From positions 1 through 64,000 of the forward strand of contig NZ_JAPHNL010000057.1 of the NCBI RefSeq assembly GCF_026274175.1: a DNA stretch of 64,000 bases, read 5' to 3'. Shown here piece after piece: positions 1 through 7,403 of this stretch. Position 1 is the stretch's first letter, and each line of letters begins with the position of its first letter. This DNA comes from Streptomyces beihaiensis. Its GTDB lineage: Bacteria; Actinomycetota; Actinomycetes; Streptomycetales; Streptomycetaceae. The notes under the pieces are model-generated. The model saw only the letters and a program-made list of their open reading frames with translations, was not told the DNA's origin and did not search any database. The translations under genes and the position numbers were made by a program.

Positions 1-148
1 GCCAGCGGACGCGCCGCGACGGCGCGGGCCGCGCGGGCGGCGGCTCCATGCCTTCCAGCAGCGGCAGCCCCGCGTCGAGCAGCTGCTGCGCAGTGACCGG
101 AACGAACGCTGAGAACCTCCGCACCTCGATGTGCTCCGGGACGTCCAC
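1..148 (-). CDS. phage protein following the large terminase, partial
   Basis: An open frame starts with GTG just after the large terminase stop codon and runs off the left edge, so only about 49 residues are visible. A G-rich stretch ends 5 bases before this GTG; another in-frame GTG lies 6 bases upstream. The visible part is unremarkable (VDVPEHIEVRRFSAFVPVTA at the start, then Pro/Arg rich). In phages of this layout the next genes are portal or head proteins, but nothing here identifies one. Function unknown. Confidence 0.5.
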   Translation of the reverse strand, partial: MDVPEHIEVRRFSAFVPVTAQQLLDAGLPLLEGMEPPPARPAPSRRVRW

Positions 149-157
149 GCGCACCCC

Positions 158-1681
158 CTAGTAGACCGATTCCGTGACGTCGTATTCGGCGTCGGCGAGT
201 AGGTGCGAGCGGGCGTCGTACGACCAGCGGGCGAGGCTCATCGCGACGAGCGGAGTGATGTCCACGTCGGACTTGGTCGGGGTCCACGCGATGGTGTCGC
301 CAGAGGCCTTCGTCTTCGCGCCAGCCACGGCGACGTCGAGGTGCCGGTTCGGCACGACCCGGAACGCCTGCTCCCGGACGCCGTCGAGGACCTGCCCGGC
401 GGCGGCCGCCATGTCGAGCGCACCCGTCACCGCGAGGTCACCGGGCTCCGGCTCCTCCGGATCGTCCGGAAGCTCGAAGTTCTCCTTGTCGAGCGCGGTC
501 TTCAGGAACGCGAACGTGCCCTTGCCCATCGCGATGGTCAGCGGCTCCAGCGCCTCCCGTAGCTCCACCAGGCGCGGCATGAGCCACCTGGTGCCGGGAC
601 GGTAGTCGGCGATCTGAGCGTGCCCCATGCCGTCCGCGCGGAGCCCGTACACGCAGATCGCCGACGAGTCCCGCAGCGGACTGATGTCGACACCGAGCGC
701 CAGGCCGGCGTCCCGGTCGCGCTGCGATGCCTCGTCGAGCATGGCCGCCCACTTGGCCGGGTCGATGACCGTGGAGCCTTCGGCGCGCTTGGGCCAGATA
801 CCGAGGATCTCCCGCGCGAAGCCCTGATCGGACATGCCGCGCCGGTCGCGCGCGGTCGCCTCTTCGGTGACCCGCTGGCCCCACGCCGGGTTGGTCTCCT
901 CCCACAGCGCCTGGTCGTCCAGGTCGATGTCCGTGAGGTGGTCCAGGTCGCCGTCGAGGCCCCAGTCGCGGTAGCCGAGTGAGGCGTCCCCGCCTGCTTC
1001 GGCTCGCTCGCGCAGCGCGTACATCACGGCGCCCGTGTCGCCGGAGAGCGGCGGCGTCGACGTGTAGACGATCTGAGGGTTCTGGACGGCCCGCATCGTC
1101 GGCATGAGGGCCTCGTTCTGCTCCCACGTGTAGGCGAACGCCTCGTCGATGATGTTGAGGTGGCCGGTGAATCCTCGGCCGCTGCCCTTGCTGCGGGCAA
1201 TGAACTTCAGCTCGGCGTTGGTATCGAGGCGCTCGAAGCCTTCCTCACCGTTGGTGTTGATGACCTTGATGCGGATGCCGTCGACTTCGAGGAGGTTCTC
1301 GTTCGCGCCGACCTGCTTGCCGAGCCGCTTCAGCAACTGCTTCATCCGCCGGAACGCGCGGATGGCCGTCTTGTACTCGTGCGCCGACCACATGATCAGC
1401 TGCTCGCCCAGGAGCAGGAACCCGGCCAGGGCCCGGATCTCCAGGATCGCGCCTTTGCCGTTCTGGCGCGGCACCCACTCGGCGAACTCGAAGCACGCCC
1501 ACTTCCCGTCCGGGCGGACGGACATCATCAGGTCGAGGCTGTCGGCCTGCCACGGGTCCGCGATGAGCCCGGCGCGTTCGGCGAGTTCGCACGCCTCCGG
1601 CCCGAGCGTGTATGCGGACGGCGGCCCGAGCTCAACCCTCGGCCTGCTTGCGTGCGATCCGCGCGGTGAGGTCGGAGACAC
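158..1681 (-). CDS. terL: phage terminase large subunit (HK97-type ATPase/nuclease)
   Basis: The large terminase drives DNA into the capsid with its ATPase and cuts the concatemer with its nuclease. About 507 residues, normal for the family. The N-terminal adaptor segment (GPPSAYTLGPEACELAERAG) is followed by a Walker A variant VPRQNGKG near residues 70-77 and a Walker B LNIIDEA near 175-181. An RNase H-like nuclease begins with LGVDIS near residue 325. The start is uncertain because the frame overlaps the end of the small subunit gene; GTG at 1681 is chosen since a G-run precedes it by about 5 bases, and GTG at 1687 is an alternative. The overlap with terS suggests coupled translation. Confidence 0.93.
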   Translation of the reverse strand: MSPTSPRGSHASRPRVELGPPSAYTLGPEACELAERAGLIADPWQADSLDLMMSVRPDGKWACFEFAEWVPRQNGKGAILEIRALAGFLLLGEQLIMWSAHEYKTAIRAFRRMKQLLKRLGKQVGANENLLEVDGIRIKVINTNGEEGFERLDTNAELKFIARSKGSGRGFTGHLNIIDEAFAYTWEQNEALMPTMRAVQNPQIVYTSTPPLSGDTGAVMYALRERAEAGGDASLGYRDWGLDGDLDHLTDIDLDDQALWEETNPAWGQRVTEEATARDRRGMSDQGFAREILGIWPKRAEGSTVIDPAKWAAMLDEASQRDRDAGLALGVDISPLRDSSAICVYGLRADGMGHAQIADYRPGTRWLMPRLVELREALEPLTIAMGKGTFAFLKTALDKENFELPDDPEEPEPGDLAVTGALDMAAAAGQVLDGVREQAFRVVPNRHLDVAVAGAKTKASGDTIAWTPTKSDVDITPLVAMSLARWSYDARSHLLADAEYDVTESVY

Positions 1682-2000
1682 CCGCACCCCCCGTCGGATC
1701 AACGGTGGCCGGAGAGGCGCCGTACTGGCCTTGCCGGATCTCCGCCAGAAGGGCCTTGAGAGCCGCAGATTGCTGCCGAGACTCCCCCAACACTCCCCAA
1801 ATATCAGGGAATTGCGTGACATCAGTGTTGACATCCGCCGAGGACGCGCGCAGTATGGAGTCAAGAAGTTCGAGCCGGTCAGCGATCCGGCAAGCCTCCT
1901 CCAGCAGCACCAGGTGAGCTGGGGTCAGAGACCAGATCGCCAGGGATTCCCGCCACATCCGGCGACCCCGTTCACCGAGACTGGCAGGCTCATCAGACAC
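1632..2000 (-). CDS. terS: phage terminase small subunit
   Basis: About 122 residues, ending within the start region of the large subunit. The small subunit recognises the packaging site and recruits the large subunit. The protein has the LGERGRRMWRE start followed by two long predicted helices (LTPAHLVLLEEACRIADRLE), typical of small terminases of actinobacterial siphoviruses. GTG at 2000 is chosen because the purine-rich GGGAGAC lies just upstream; a longer frame to 2039 has no better site. Assignment rests on the family-like N-terminus and position directly before terL. Confidence 0.82.
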   Translation of the reverse strand: MSDEPASLGERGRRMWRESLAIWSLTPAHLVLLEEACRIADRLELLDSILRASSADVNTDVTQFPDIWGVLGESRQQSAALKALLAEIRQGQYGASPATVDPTGGAGVSDLTARIARKQAEG

Positions 2001-2147
2001 CGTCTCCCTCTCCCTCCATGATCGCTTGGCGCTGCCCAAAAATCGCGGGGGGAGAGGGAGGGTCAGGTGGGGGCGGGGTCGTCCAGCCCTTGATCAAAAA
2101 AAGTCGATCATGGTCCGGAAATTCGGACATTCCAACGTTTTCCCAGG

Positions 2148-2474
2148 TCACAGGATTGCAGCGTCGACGGTGAAGCTGGGGCGCGGCTGCTGCGCGGCGC
2201 GCAGCTGGTTGTTCCGGGCCGTGTTGCACCGGCGGTGGGCGAGCCGGACGTTCGATCTGTCGAGCGGATCTCCGCCGAGCCAGAGCGGGACGACATGGTC
2301 GACGGTGCGCGCCATGGGGTGTGTGGTGCCAGGCAGAGCCTGGTCGACCCACCTGTGGCACCACCAGCAGTGGGTCTCCTCGGCGTACACCTGGGCTTGG
2401 AGGCGGCGCCAGGGTCGGCCGCTGCGGGCCTGCCGGGTGCGGCGGGCGATCTCCTGCTCGGACAGCTGGGGCAC
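2148..2474 (-). CDS. phage HNH endonuclease
   Basis: A 108-residue HNH nuclease. The zinc/HNH core is complete: CWWC near residues 36-39, DHVVPLWLGGD in the middle, then N and LAHRRCN near residues 78-86. HNH proteins beside terminase genes are known in many long-tailed phages, where they cooperate with terminase in cutting packaged DNA. It lies upstream of terS in the transcription direction, separated by 147 bases. Start is a GTG with a purine-rich GGTGGAG close upstream. Confidence 0.88.
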   Translation of the reverse strand: MPQLSEQEIARRTRQARSGRPWRRLQAQVYAEETHCWWCHRWVDQALPGTTHPMARTVDHVVPLWLGGDPLDRSNVRLAHRRCNTARNNQLRAAQQPRPSFTVDAAIL

Positions 2475-2497
2475 GGCTCCACCCCCGGGACATGCGA

Positions 2498-2521
2498 GAG
2501 CCCGGCTCTATGGCCGGGCTC
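2498..2521 (-). terminator. hairpin after the small HTH gene
   Basis: GAGCCCGG pairs with CCGGGCTC (8 bp) around an 8-base loop, between the HTH gene ending at 2627 and the HNH gene. No T-run follows, as is common in Streptomyces terminators. Confidence 0.55.
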
Positions 2522-2626
2522 GGAATGTTGCGGGGTGGCAGTGATTTGGTGGGAGACCCTCACGACAGCGCTGCCAACGTCTCACAGAATGAGCGTCGTA
2601 CGTGATCTATGTCAAGCCGGTGCAGG

Positions 2627-2866
2627 TCAGGCGCTCTGGCGCATGGGCTTCTGGGCGTGCCGGTGGCGTACGGCGTCGGCGATGTCGGCGAGGTCCCACA
2701 GGGCCAGCGCTTGGCCGCGGTTGGGGTTGGGCCGGAAGCCGGCCGGGGTGAGGGTGCGACGGCGCGCCCAGTCGCGGAACTGCTTGGGGCTCATGCCGAG
2801 GGAGTAGGCGGCCTGGGTGGTCAGGACGAGAGGCCGGCCGTCGCGGCCGGTGCGTGTGGTGCTCAC
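2627..2866 (-). CDS. small helix-turn-helix protein (excisionase/MerR-like)
   Basis: A 79-residue basic protein. Residues around 17-47 (LTTQAAYSLGMSPKQFRDWA) resemble a MerR/excisionase-type helix-turn-helix, and the C-terminus is rich in His, Arg and Gln. Such proteins include phage excisionases and small transcription factors; the sequence does not decide between them. The GTG start at 2866 leaves only 43 bases to a gene in the opposite direction, so the two share a divergent promoter region. No adjacent integrase supports an excisionase role. Confidence 0.65.
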   Translation of the reverse strand: MSTTRTGRDGRPLVLTTQAAYSLGMSPKQFRDWARRRTLTPAGFRPNPNRGQALALWDLADIADAVRHRHAQKPMRQSA

Positions 2867-2909
2867 GCTGCCAGTGTGCCCGGATGGTTGGGCGTGCCAT
2901 GCTGGCCGC

Positions 2910-3125
2910 ATGCGCCGTCTGATTCGCCGCCTGCTCGGCGTGAAGAGCCCGGCTGAGGAGTACGACGCCGCGATGGCCCACCTGACGCGGTGCGTAGCCG
3001 AGGGCTGGGCCGAGGGGATCCGCAACCCGGGATCACCGGATCCCGAGAAGCTGGCTCAGGCGATGGCCTATGCCGAAGGTGTTGCCCGCCGCTCTTTCCC
3101 CGCGCTGTACGACGACGAGGCCTGA
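2910..3125 (+). CDS. hypothetical small protein, plus strand
   Basis: A 71-residue protein starting MRRLIRRLLGVKSPAEEYDA, then two predicted helices and an acidic C-terminus. It is one of the few plus-strand genes in the phage and diverges from the HTH gene at 2627. No clear ribosome site is seen, so translation may be leaderless. No family recognised. A tRNA-like sequence begins 13 bases after its stop codon. Confidence 0.5.
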   Translation: MRRLIRRLLGVKSPAEEYDAAMAHLTRCVAEGWAEGIRNPGSPDPEKLAQAMAYAEGVARRSFPALYDDEA

Positions 3126-3138
3126 TCGGGCCATATGC

Positions 3139-3210
3139 TGGGCGCATCCGGCTGGCGACGTGCCGGTTAGTGCGTGGAAGCACGGGTTCGAGTCCCGCTG
3201 GACGCGCCCA
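3139..3210 (+). ncRNA. tRNA-like element
   Basis: This 72-base stretch is tRNA-sized. Its first seven bases TGGGCGC pair perfectly with its last seven GCGCCCA. Inside are CCGGC/GCCGG and GTGC/GCAC stems and the T-arm core GGGTTCGAGTCCC. It lacks a canonical D-loop and a 7-base anticodon loop, and five to six extra bases separate the T-arm from the acceptor 3' strand. It may be a degenerate tRNA, a tRNA mimic or an attachment-site remnant. Confidence 0.4.
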
Positions 3211-3306
3211 GCAGGGCGGCCATGGTGTAACTCGACCGGAGGCTGGGATACCGGGTCGGGGACCGCAAGGTCGGTAGCACGCCATCGCACGTCGCATAGG
3301 TCAAGT

Positions 3307-3349
3307 CGGGCCCTGGCTTCGCCGATTTGGGCGGCAGAGCCAGGGCCCG
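3307..3349. terminator. strong bidirectional hairpin
   Basis: CGGGCCCTGGCT (3307-3318) and AGCCAGGGCCCG (3338-3349) are perfect 12-bp arms. The loop carries a further CGCC/GGCG pairing. It sits 8 bases after the stop of the small minus-strand gene and downstream of the plus-strand unit, so it can end transcription from both sides. Confidence 0.75.
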
Positions 3350-3356
3350 GTTTCGG

Positions 3357-3509
3357 CTACAGAGCCGTGCTGATGGCGTAGCCGATCAGGCCCACGGTCA
3401 CGACGGACAGGCCGAGCGCGGCGCCCTGCTGCTTGGCGACCTTGCCCAGGTACGCCTGCGCGGCCAGGGCCGCGACCATGGCGACGGCCGCCTGCTGCTT
3501 TCTGGTCAT
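3357..3509 (-). CDS. 50-residue membrane-type peptide with near-perfect ribosome site
   Basis: A short gene with an exceptionally good ribosome site, AAGGAGGTGAG five bases before ATG, matching the 16S rRNA tail almost fully. The product begins MTRKQQAAVAMVAALAAQAY and ends in a second hydrophobic stretch (LSVVTVGLIGYAIST), so two short membrane segments are likely. It is a stand-alone unit with a 12-bp hairpin right after the stop. Holin-like, toxin-like or host-modifying roles are all possible; none is shown. Confidence 0.7.
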   Translation of the reverse strand: MTRKQQAAVAMVAALAAQAYLGKVAKQQGAALGLSVVTVGLIGYAISTAL

Positions 3510-3652
3510 ATTTACTCACCTCCTTCAGGTAGTTGAAGTGCAGCATGGCACGAGGGTCTGACAACGACCCTTCGATTAGCAGCCGTTGCGGGTGATCTGG
3601 TCGTTTGCGAGACGGCTTGCGAATCCAGGCGGCCGGATCCAGAGTGCGCGCC

Positions 3653-3874
3653 ATGCACTACTACGTGATGAACGGCCCGCACCAGGGCGAGACCGGCACG
3701 ATGACTGAGGGGGTCGGGGAAATCCGGCTTCCGCACCCGACGGTGGCGGGCGCGCACTGCCGGTACAAGGTAGACAGCGCCGACGCGATGATCGAGCGGG
3801 CAGGGTTCGAACCGGGCGTCCAGCTCTACTGCGCCGGTGATGTCGTTGACCAGCAGCCGATACGTCACGAATAG
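3653..3874 (+). CDS. hypothetical protein, plus strand
   Basis: A 73-residue protein starting MHYYVMNGPHQGETG, which looks like a small all-beta domain (alternating polar and aromatic residues, GEIRLPHP, then CRYKVDSADAMIERAGFEPG). No strong ribosome site precedes the ATG; a GTG lies a few codons upstream. It precedes the DUF3761 gene by 78 bases in the same orientation. No family recognised. Confidence 0.5.
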   Translation: MHYYVMNGPHQGETGTMTEGVGEIRLPHPTVAGAHCRYKVDSADAMIERAGFEPGVQLYCAGDVVDQQPIRHE

Positions 3875-3952
3875 GCGACTACTACACGGAAGCTCCACAC
3901 AGGCGTCACATCCGCCGCTACGGTCTTCCCTCCAACACACCCTGGGGGACGC

Positions 3953-4429
3953 ATGAGCAACCCGTACACGATGCCGTCGCAGCCGCTCGTACGAACGGCG
4001 CCGAAGTGGGCGCGGAAGCGATACGTGCTGCCAGCGATGGGCCTCGCCTTCTTCGTCGGCATCGGTGCCGGCGCGAGTGGACAACATAACGGGGCCGATG
4101 CGAAGCCGGCATCGGACAAGGTGCAGCCGGCGGCGACGGTGACCGTGACGGCCACGGCGACGGAGACGGCGGCTGCGAAGCCTGCGCCGACGATCACGGC
4201 GACGAAGACGGTCAAGGTGAAGGTGACCGTCACGGCGCATGCGGCGGCCGTGGATTCGGGGAGCAGCGGTGGTTCGTCGGGTGGTTCGTCCGACGGCGGC
4301 TCCAGCTCGTCGGGCAGCGATGCCGGGAACGGGGCTACGGCCATGTGCAATGACGGCACCTATTCGTTCGCCGCGCACCACCAGGGCGCGTGCTCCCACC
4401 ACGGGGGCGTGGCCGTCTTCTACAAGTAG
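3953..4429 (+). CDS. membrane-anchored DUF3761 protein
   Basis: A 158-residue surface protein. One membrane segment near residues 24-44 (YVLPAMGLAFFVGIGAGASG) is followed by a Thr/Val/Ala-rich stretch, a Ser/Gly-rich linker and a small C-terminal module with CNDGTYSFAAHHQGACSHHG, the signature of DUF3761. Such proteins are common in Streptomyces and their phages; the C-terminal module has two Cys and several His and is outside the cell by topology. GGGGGA lies upstream of the ATG. It has its own terminator, which suggests independent expression, perhaps from the lysogen. Confidence 0.8.
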   Translation: MSNPYTMPSQPLVRTAPKWARKRYVLPAMGLAFFVGIGAGASGQHNGADAKPASDKVQPAATVTVTATATETAAAKPAPTITATKTVKVKVTVTAHAAAVDSGSSGGSSGGSSDGGSSSSGSDAGNGATAMCNDGTYSFAAHHQGACSHHGGVAVFYK

Positions 4430-4450
4430 CCCGGGCCGAGCTGCGGCTCA

Positions 4451-4480
4451 CGGCGTCCCGTTGCCTAGGGCGGGACGCCG
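4451..4480 (+). terminator. hairpin after DUF3761 gene
   Basis: CGGCGTCCCG and CGGGACGCCG form a perfect 10-bp stem with a 10-base loop, 22 bases after the DUF3761 stop codon. Confidence 0.75.
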
Positions 4481-4829
4481 TCACGGGCCTTGCGGTTACC
4501 GCTTCCCGAAGTGATCTGCCGAGTGCACCACGCTGCGGGAGAGCGGCAGCCACCCCTCGGGAACTCTGTGGTGCGCGGGACCCTGTGGACCTTTGCCCCG
4601 AAGGGATCGGCGTGCGCGCCCTGCCGTTCGCGCGGAGTCTGTGACCCTTGGCCTTGCGGCTCGGGCGTCGCACGCCGCCCTCGGTCGTCCCCGTTGCCGG
4701 CGACTTCCTGCACGGGCCCCGAGAGACCTTAGCCGCGTCCGGCTTCGGCGTTCGTGTCATGCCGTGACCCGACTGTACGCGCCCCGGGTCGCCGTGGTCG
4801 CGGCCCGGGTACCGACACGGTCCGCCGAC
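4481..4829. other. 349-base stretch without a convincing gene
   Basis: Frames of 80 or so codons exist on both strands but have mixed third-position GC, no good ribosome sites and product sequences of low quality; one minus-strand frame ends inside the hairpin at 4451-4480. No repeat or RNA structure stands out. It separates two convergent units. Confidence 0.5.
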
Positions 4830-5177
4830 CTACCAGTTAGCGAGGTCGTAGGCTTCGTCCACGACGTACGGGTAATCGCTCGTGCAGTACGCGCTCGAGG
4901 TGGCATTTGCCTCGGGCCGCAGCCAGGGTCCGAAGCGGTAGATGCCCCAGCCGGACTTCGGATTGTTCGTGCAGTAGATCTCTGCCCGGAAGTGGCCGGT
5001 CCCCGAGTAGCAGTCCGCCCAACCACCCTCCGGCGAGTCAATGATCGTGCCGGTGTGGCAATCGGAGGGTGTGGCGGACGCTGGTGTGGCGCCCAGCGGC
5101 CCTAATAGGAGTCCTGCCGAGAGTCCGAGAGCGGCACCTCCAGCGGTCATGGCCTTCTTGATCTTTCCGCGCAACAT
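4830..5177 (-). CDS. small secreted protein
   Basis: A 115-residue protein with a Sec signal peptide: basic start MLRGKIKKAM, hydrophobic core (GAALGLSAGLLLGPLGATP) and a likely cut after ASA near residue 35. The mature part is about 80 residues with four Cys (SDCHTGT, ADCY, EIYC, AYCTSDYP), many Tyr and Trp, consistent with a disulfide-bonded exported domain. GGGGGAG lies upstream of the ATG. The gene is single, between two plus-strand units, and is a candidate lysogenic-conversion gene. No family name recognised. Confidence 0.75.
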   Translation of the reverse strand: MLRGKIKKAMTAGGAALGLSAGLLLGPLGATPASATPSDCHTGTIIDSPEGGWADCYSGTGHFRAEIYCTNNPKSGWGIYRFGPWLRPEANATSSAYCTSDYPYVVDEAYDLANW

Positions 5178-5382
5178 ACGTCTCCCCCTGTGTCGTTCAA
5201 CGATTGCCTGCGCTTGAGCAGCAGTGTCACGCGGCTGGGCAGGCGGTGCCAAGGGACCGAATGCGCCATGGTGGGGCTCGTACGAGGGGGCATCGAGCAA
5301 CCTGAGAAATGGGGTGCTCACGTGTCCAGTGTGCCCGCGCCTCGGTCATCCGAATGTCAGTGGTGTGCGCGACGATGCCCGC

Positions 5383-6162
5383 ATGCCGAGCCTGGACGAT
5401 CTGGCGCCGTACCGTCGCGCGAAGCTGTTGTGGGCGTTCGCGCACTTCGGCGTGGCTGGAATCGAAGAGATGATGCGTGAATGTGCTGGCCGCCCGTGCA
5501 TGGAAGGTCCACGCCCGGGCTTCACACCGCCCGTCGCCGTGGTCGGTGATGACGGACGGGCCCACCTGTTGCGCGGCGATCGCATGCTGTGCGGTGAAGC
5601 CGAGACCGAGCGGGGGTGGCTACACAAGCAGCACTGCGACTTCCACCAGGACAGCGATGGGGCATACGAGCGCACGAGTGCGGCCGTGCCCGCCGGGTTC
5701 CAGCTGGAGAGCGTGGTGGCAGCGTGGCACGTCCGGCCCGCACAGCAGCGGTCCGGCGTCTTCGAGGTGCCCCCGCATGAGCGCTGCCGGGGCGCGTGGC
5801 ACCGAACGCAGCATGATTGGCCGCCGGCCCCGGCGAAGACTGCGGCGGTGCGCCGTATGCGCGCGGCGTTGGTCGAGGCGCTGGGCCCGTACTGCCATCT
5901 GTGCGGGCTGTTTCCGGGGCGCATGGTGGATCATGACCACGAGACCGGCTTGGTCCGCGGGCTGTTGTGCGCTCTGTGCAACCGGTCGCTTGAGGAGTGC
6001 CCGCACGTCGACTGCTGTCCGAAGGCTGAATACATGGCCCGACCGCCGGCTGCCGCGCTGGGCTTGTCGTATCCGAGGCATCTGGAGTGGAACCCGAGCG
6101 CGGCCAGGCGCGCTCAGGTAATCGGCGACCTCGGCTTCGACCCCTTCGACGAACCGCGGTAG
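5383..6162 (+). CDS. endonuclease VII-like HNH nuclease
   Basis: A 259-residue protein whose C-terminal half is an endonuclease VII-type His-Me finger: YCHLCGLFPGRMVDHDHETG, then VRGLLCALCN, giving two CxxC zinc pairs around the DHDH catalytic segment, near residues 168-208. Endonuclease VII enzymes resolve branched DNA during phage packaging. The N-terminal part is unlike T4 gp49 and has several Cys and His. ATG at 5383 is chosen since the preceding frame is poor. Gene runs against the main phage direction and is convergent with the DUF4145 gene, 7 bases away. Confidence 0.82.
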   Translation: MPSLDDLAPYRRAKLLWAFAHFGVAGIEEMMRECAGRPCMEGPRPGFTPPVAVVGDDGRAHLLRGDRMLCGEAETERGWLHKQHCDFHQDSDGAYERTSAAVPAGFQLESVVAAWHVRPAQQRSGVFEVPPHERCRGAWHRTQHDWPPAPAKTAAVRRMRAALVEALGPYCHLCGLFPGRMVDHDHETGLVRGLLCALCNRSLEECPHVDCCPKAEYMARPPAAALGLSYPRHLEWNPSAARRAQVIGDLGFDPFDEPR

Positions 6163-6169
6163 TTCTTGT

Positions 6170-6859
6170 TCAGCTGGCCGCTGCGGTTCTGTTGCCCTGC
6201 TTGCGCTCTTCGTGTCGCTCCTTGAGTCGCTGAAGCTTCGCCGGACGCTGGAAGACTTCACCCAACAGTTCGTCCATGAACTCCAGGATGGCCTCTGCGT
6301 CGCCACCGGAGATCGGCTCGTCACCGATGTCACCGTGGGCGATGCTATTGCCGTCGTCGCGGATCTGCTGGCTGGTATCCGCCGTGAGCGGGCTGATCAC
6401 CCCCTGGTCACGCAAGGCGTTGATCTTCCCTTGAATGCCACCGGACGTGAATCCCTTCGCCTTGGCGGTGGCCTCCACCACGGCACGGGCCAGTGCGACA
6501 GCCCCGCGGGCAGCGCCGATGCTTAGGCACGCGTGCGCCTCGCTAGCTGTCGCAGCTATCTCCTCCGGAACGTCGGGAAAATCTAGACGCCGCGCCCTGA
6601 CGGGATCCCACTGCAGGTGCTCTTTCGGGAGCTGCTGCTTCGGGTGGACCGCCGCGGGTTTGTACAGGCTCGCCCATCCGATCGACAGACGCTCGCAGTT
6701 CTCGTTCGAGCACTTGAAGGCCGCCATGTAGACGGGCCTATCCCTGTCAGGCGAGCCGGCCCGGTCCCGGGGCCACACCGCCGAGGGCAGTTCGTACGGG
6801 TCCGTCACCATGATCATGTGCGTCCGGTCGCCGCACCAGCCGCAGATTGTGCTTGCCAT
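6170..6859 (-). CDS. DUF4145-type protein
   Basis: A 229-residue protein. An N-terminal CxxC pair (CGWCGDRTH) and a second Cys pair (CSNENC) suggest a zinc-binding N-terminus. The C-terminal half (ARGAVALARAVVEATAKAKG, then INALRDQGVI and NSIAHGD) matches the DUF4145 pattern, helical with a conserved RNxxAH-like segment. DUF4145 domains occur in stand-alone proteins and next to nucleases and restriction systems. It begins at an ATG after a 180-base intergenic stretch and so has its own promoter. A role in phage defence is inference only. Confidence 0.75.
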   Translation of the reverse strand: MASTICGWCGDRTHMIMVTDPYELPSAVWPRDRAGSPDRDRPVYMAAFKCSNENCERLSIGWASLYKPAAVHPKQQLPKEHLQWDPVRARRLDFPDVPEEIAATASEAHACLSIGAARGAVALARAVVEATAKAKGFTSGGIQGKINALRDQGVISPLTADTSQQIRDDGNSIAHGDIGDEPISGGDAEAILEFMDELLGEVFQRPAKLQRLKERHEERKQGNRTAAAS

Positions 6860-6912
6860 GGTGCAGACGATACGCAGCAACTCGCCAGATTCGCGAGGGT
6901 ATTGGCGCTTGT

Positions 6913-6965
6913 GGGTGGGCCGGGGTTCTACCCCTCCCGGGCGCACGGGTTCGCGCGGCCCACCC
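6913..6965 (-). terminator. inverted repeat between two minus-strand genes
   Basis: GGGTGGGCC (6913-6921) pairs with GGCCCACCC (6957-6965); the loop holds a nested GGGG/CCCC hairpin. It lies about 80 bases after the stop of the gene at 7042-7332. Confidence 0.5.
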
Positions 6966-7041
6966 GGAACGCGGGCGGTGTACGGCCGCCCGGTACGCCT
7001 GCCCCTTGGGGGCTCACGGTCAGCGTACGCCGCCGCGGGTA

Positions 7042-7332
7042 CTACAGGCGTTCCCACCAGTCGAGAAAGTGGATCAGCAGCCAAGTTCCGACAATCGGGA
7101 TGGTGAAGTACGCCAGCCAGAAGAGCGGCAGCCGGTCGGCGTTCTTGGACATGGACGCCGGAGGCAGTGGATCCGGGCGCTTGTATTTCAGCTCATCCAT
7201 CCGACGAAGGAACGCAGCATAGTCTTCGCTCCGTTCCGTTGACTGTTCCTCGGCTTGGCGTTGGGCGCGCTCTCGGTCGGCCTGCCGCTGGCTGGCTTCG
7301 AGCATGAACTGCTTGCGGCGTCGCGATGTCAC
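7042..7332 (-). CDS. small coiled-coil membrane protein
   Basis: A 96-residue protein. Residues 1-50 are highly charged and rich in Gln, Arg and Glu (SQRQADRERAQRQAEEQ), predicted coiled coil. The C-terminus has one membrane segment near residues 70-90 (FWLAYFTIPIVGTWLLIHFL). GTG start with a G-run upstream. No family recognised. Confidence 0.65.
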   Translation of the reverse strand: MTSRRRKQFMLEASQRQADRERAQRQAEEQSTERSEDYAAFLRRMDELKYKRPDPLPPASMSKNADRLPLFWLAYFTIPIVGTWLLIHFLDWWERL

Positions 7333-7403
7333 GGTGCCCCCAGGGTCGGAGTGTGTCTGGATGCTACGGAGTTACTCAGGAGTTCGTGACGGACCGGCGG
7401 GTA

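Noticed and set aside
2627-2866. Calling the small HTH protein an excisionase
   Set aside because: The motif fits but no integrase is adjacent and the protein lies far from the attachment junction.
3211-3300. A second possible tRNA after the tRNA-like element (CCATGGTGTAACTCGAC...)
   Set aside because: A D-arm-like and a T-arm-like piece can be picked out, but no acceptor stem closes and no anticodon arm forms.
4335-4760. Open frames on both strands after the DUF3761 gene
   Set aside because: They run through a strong hairpin, have no ribosome site and third-position GC below that of neighbours.
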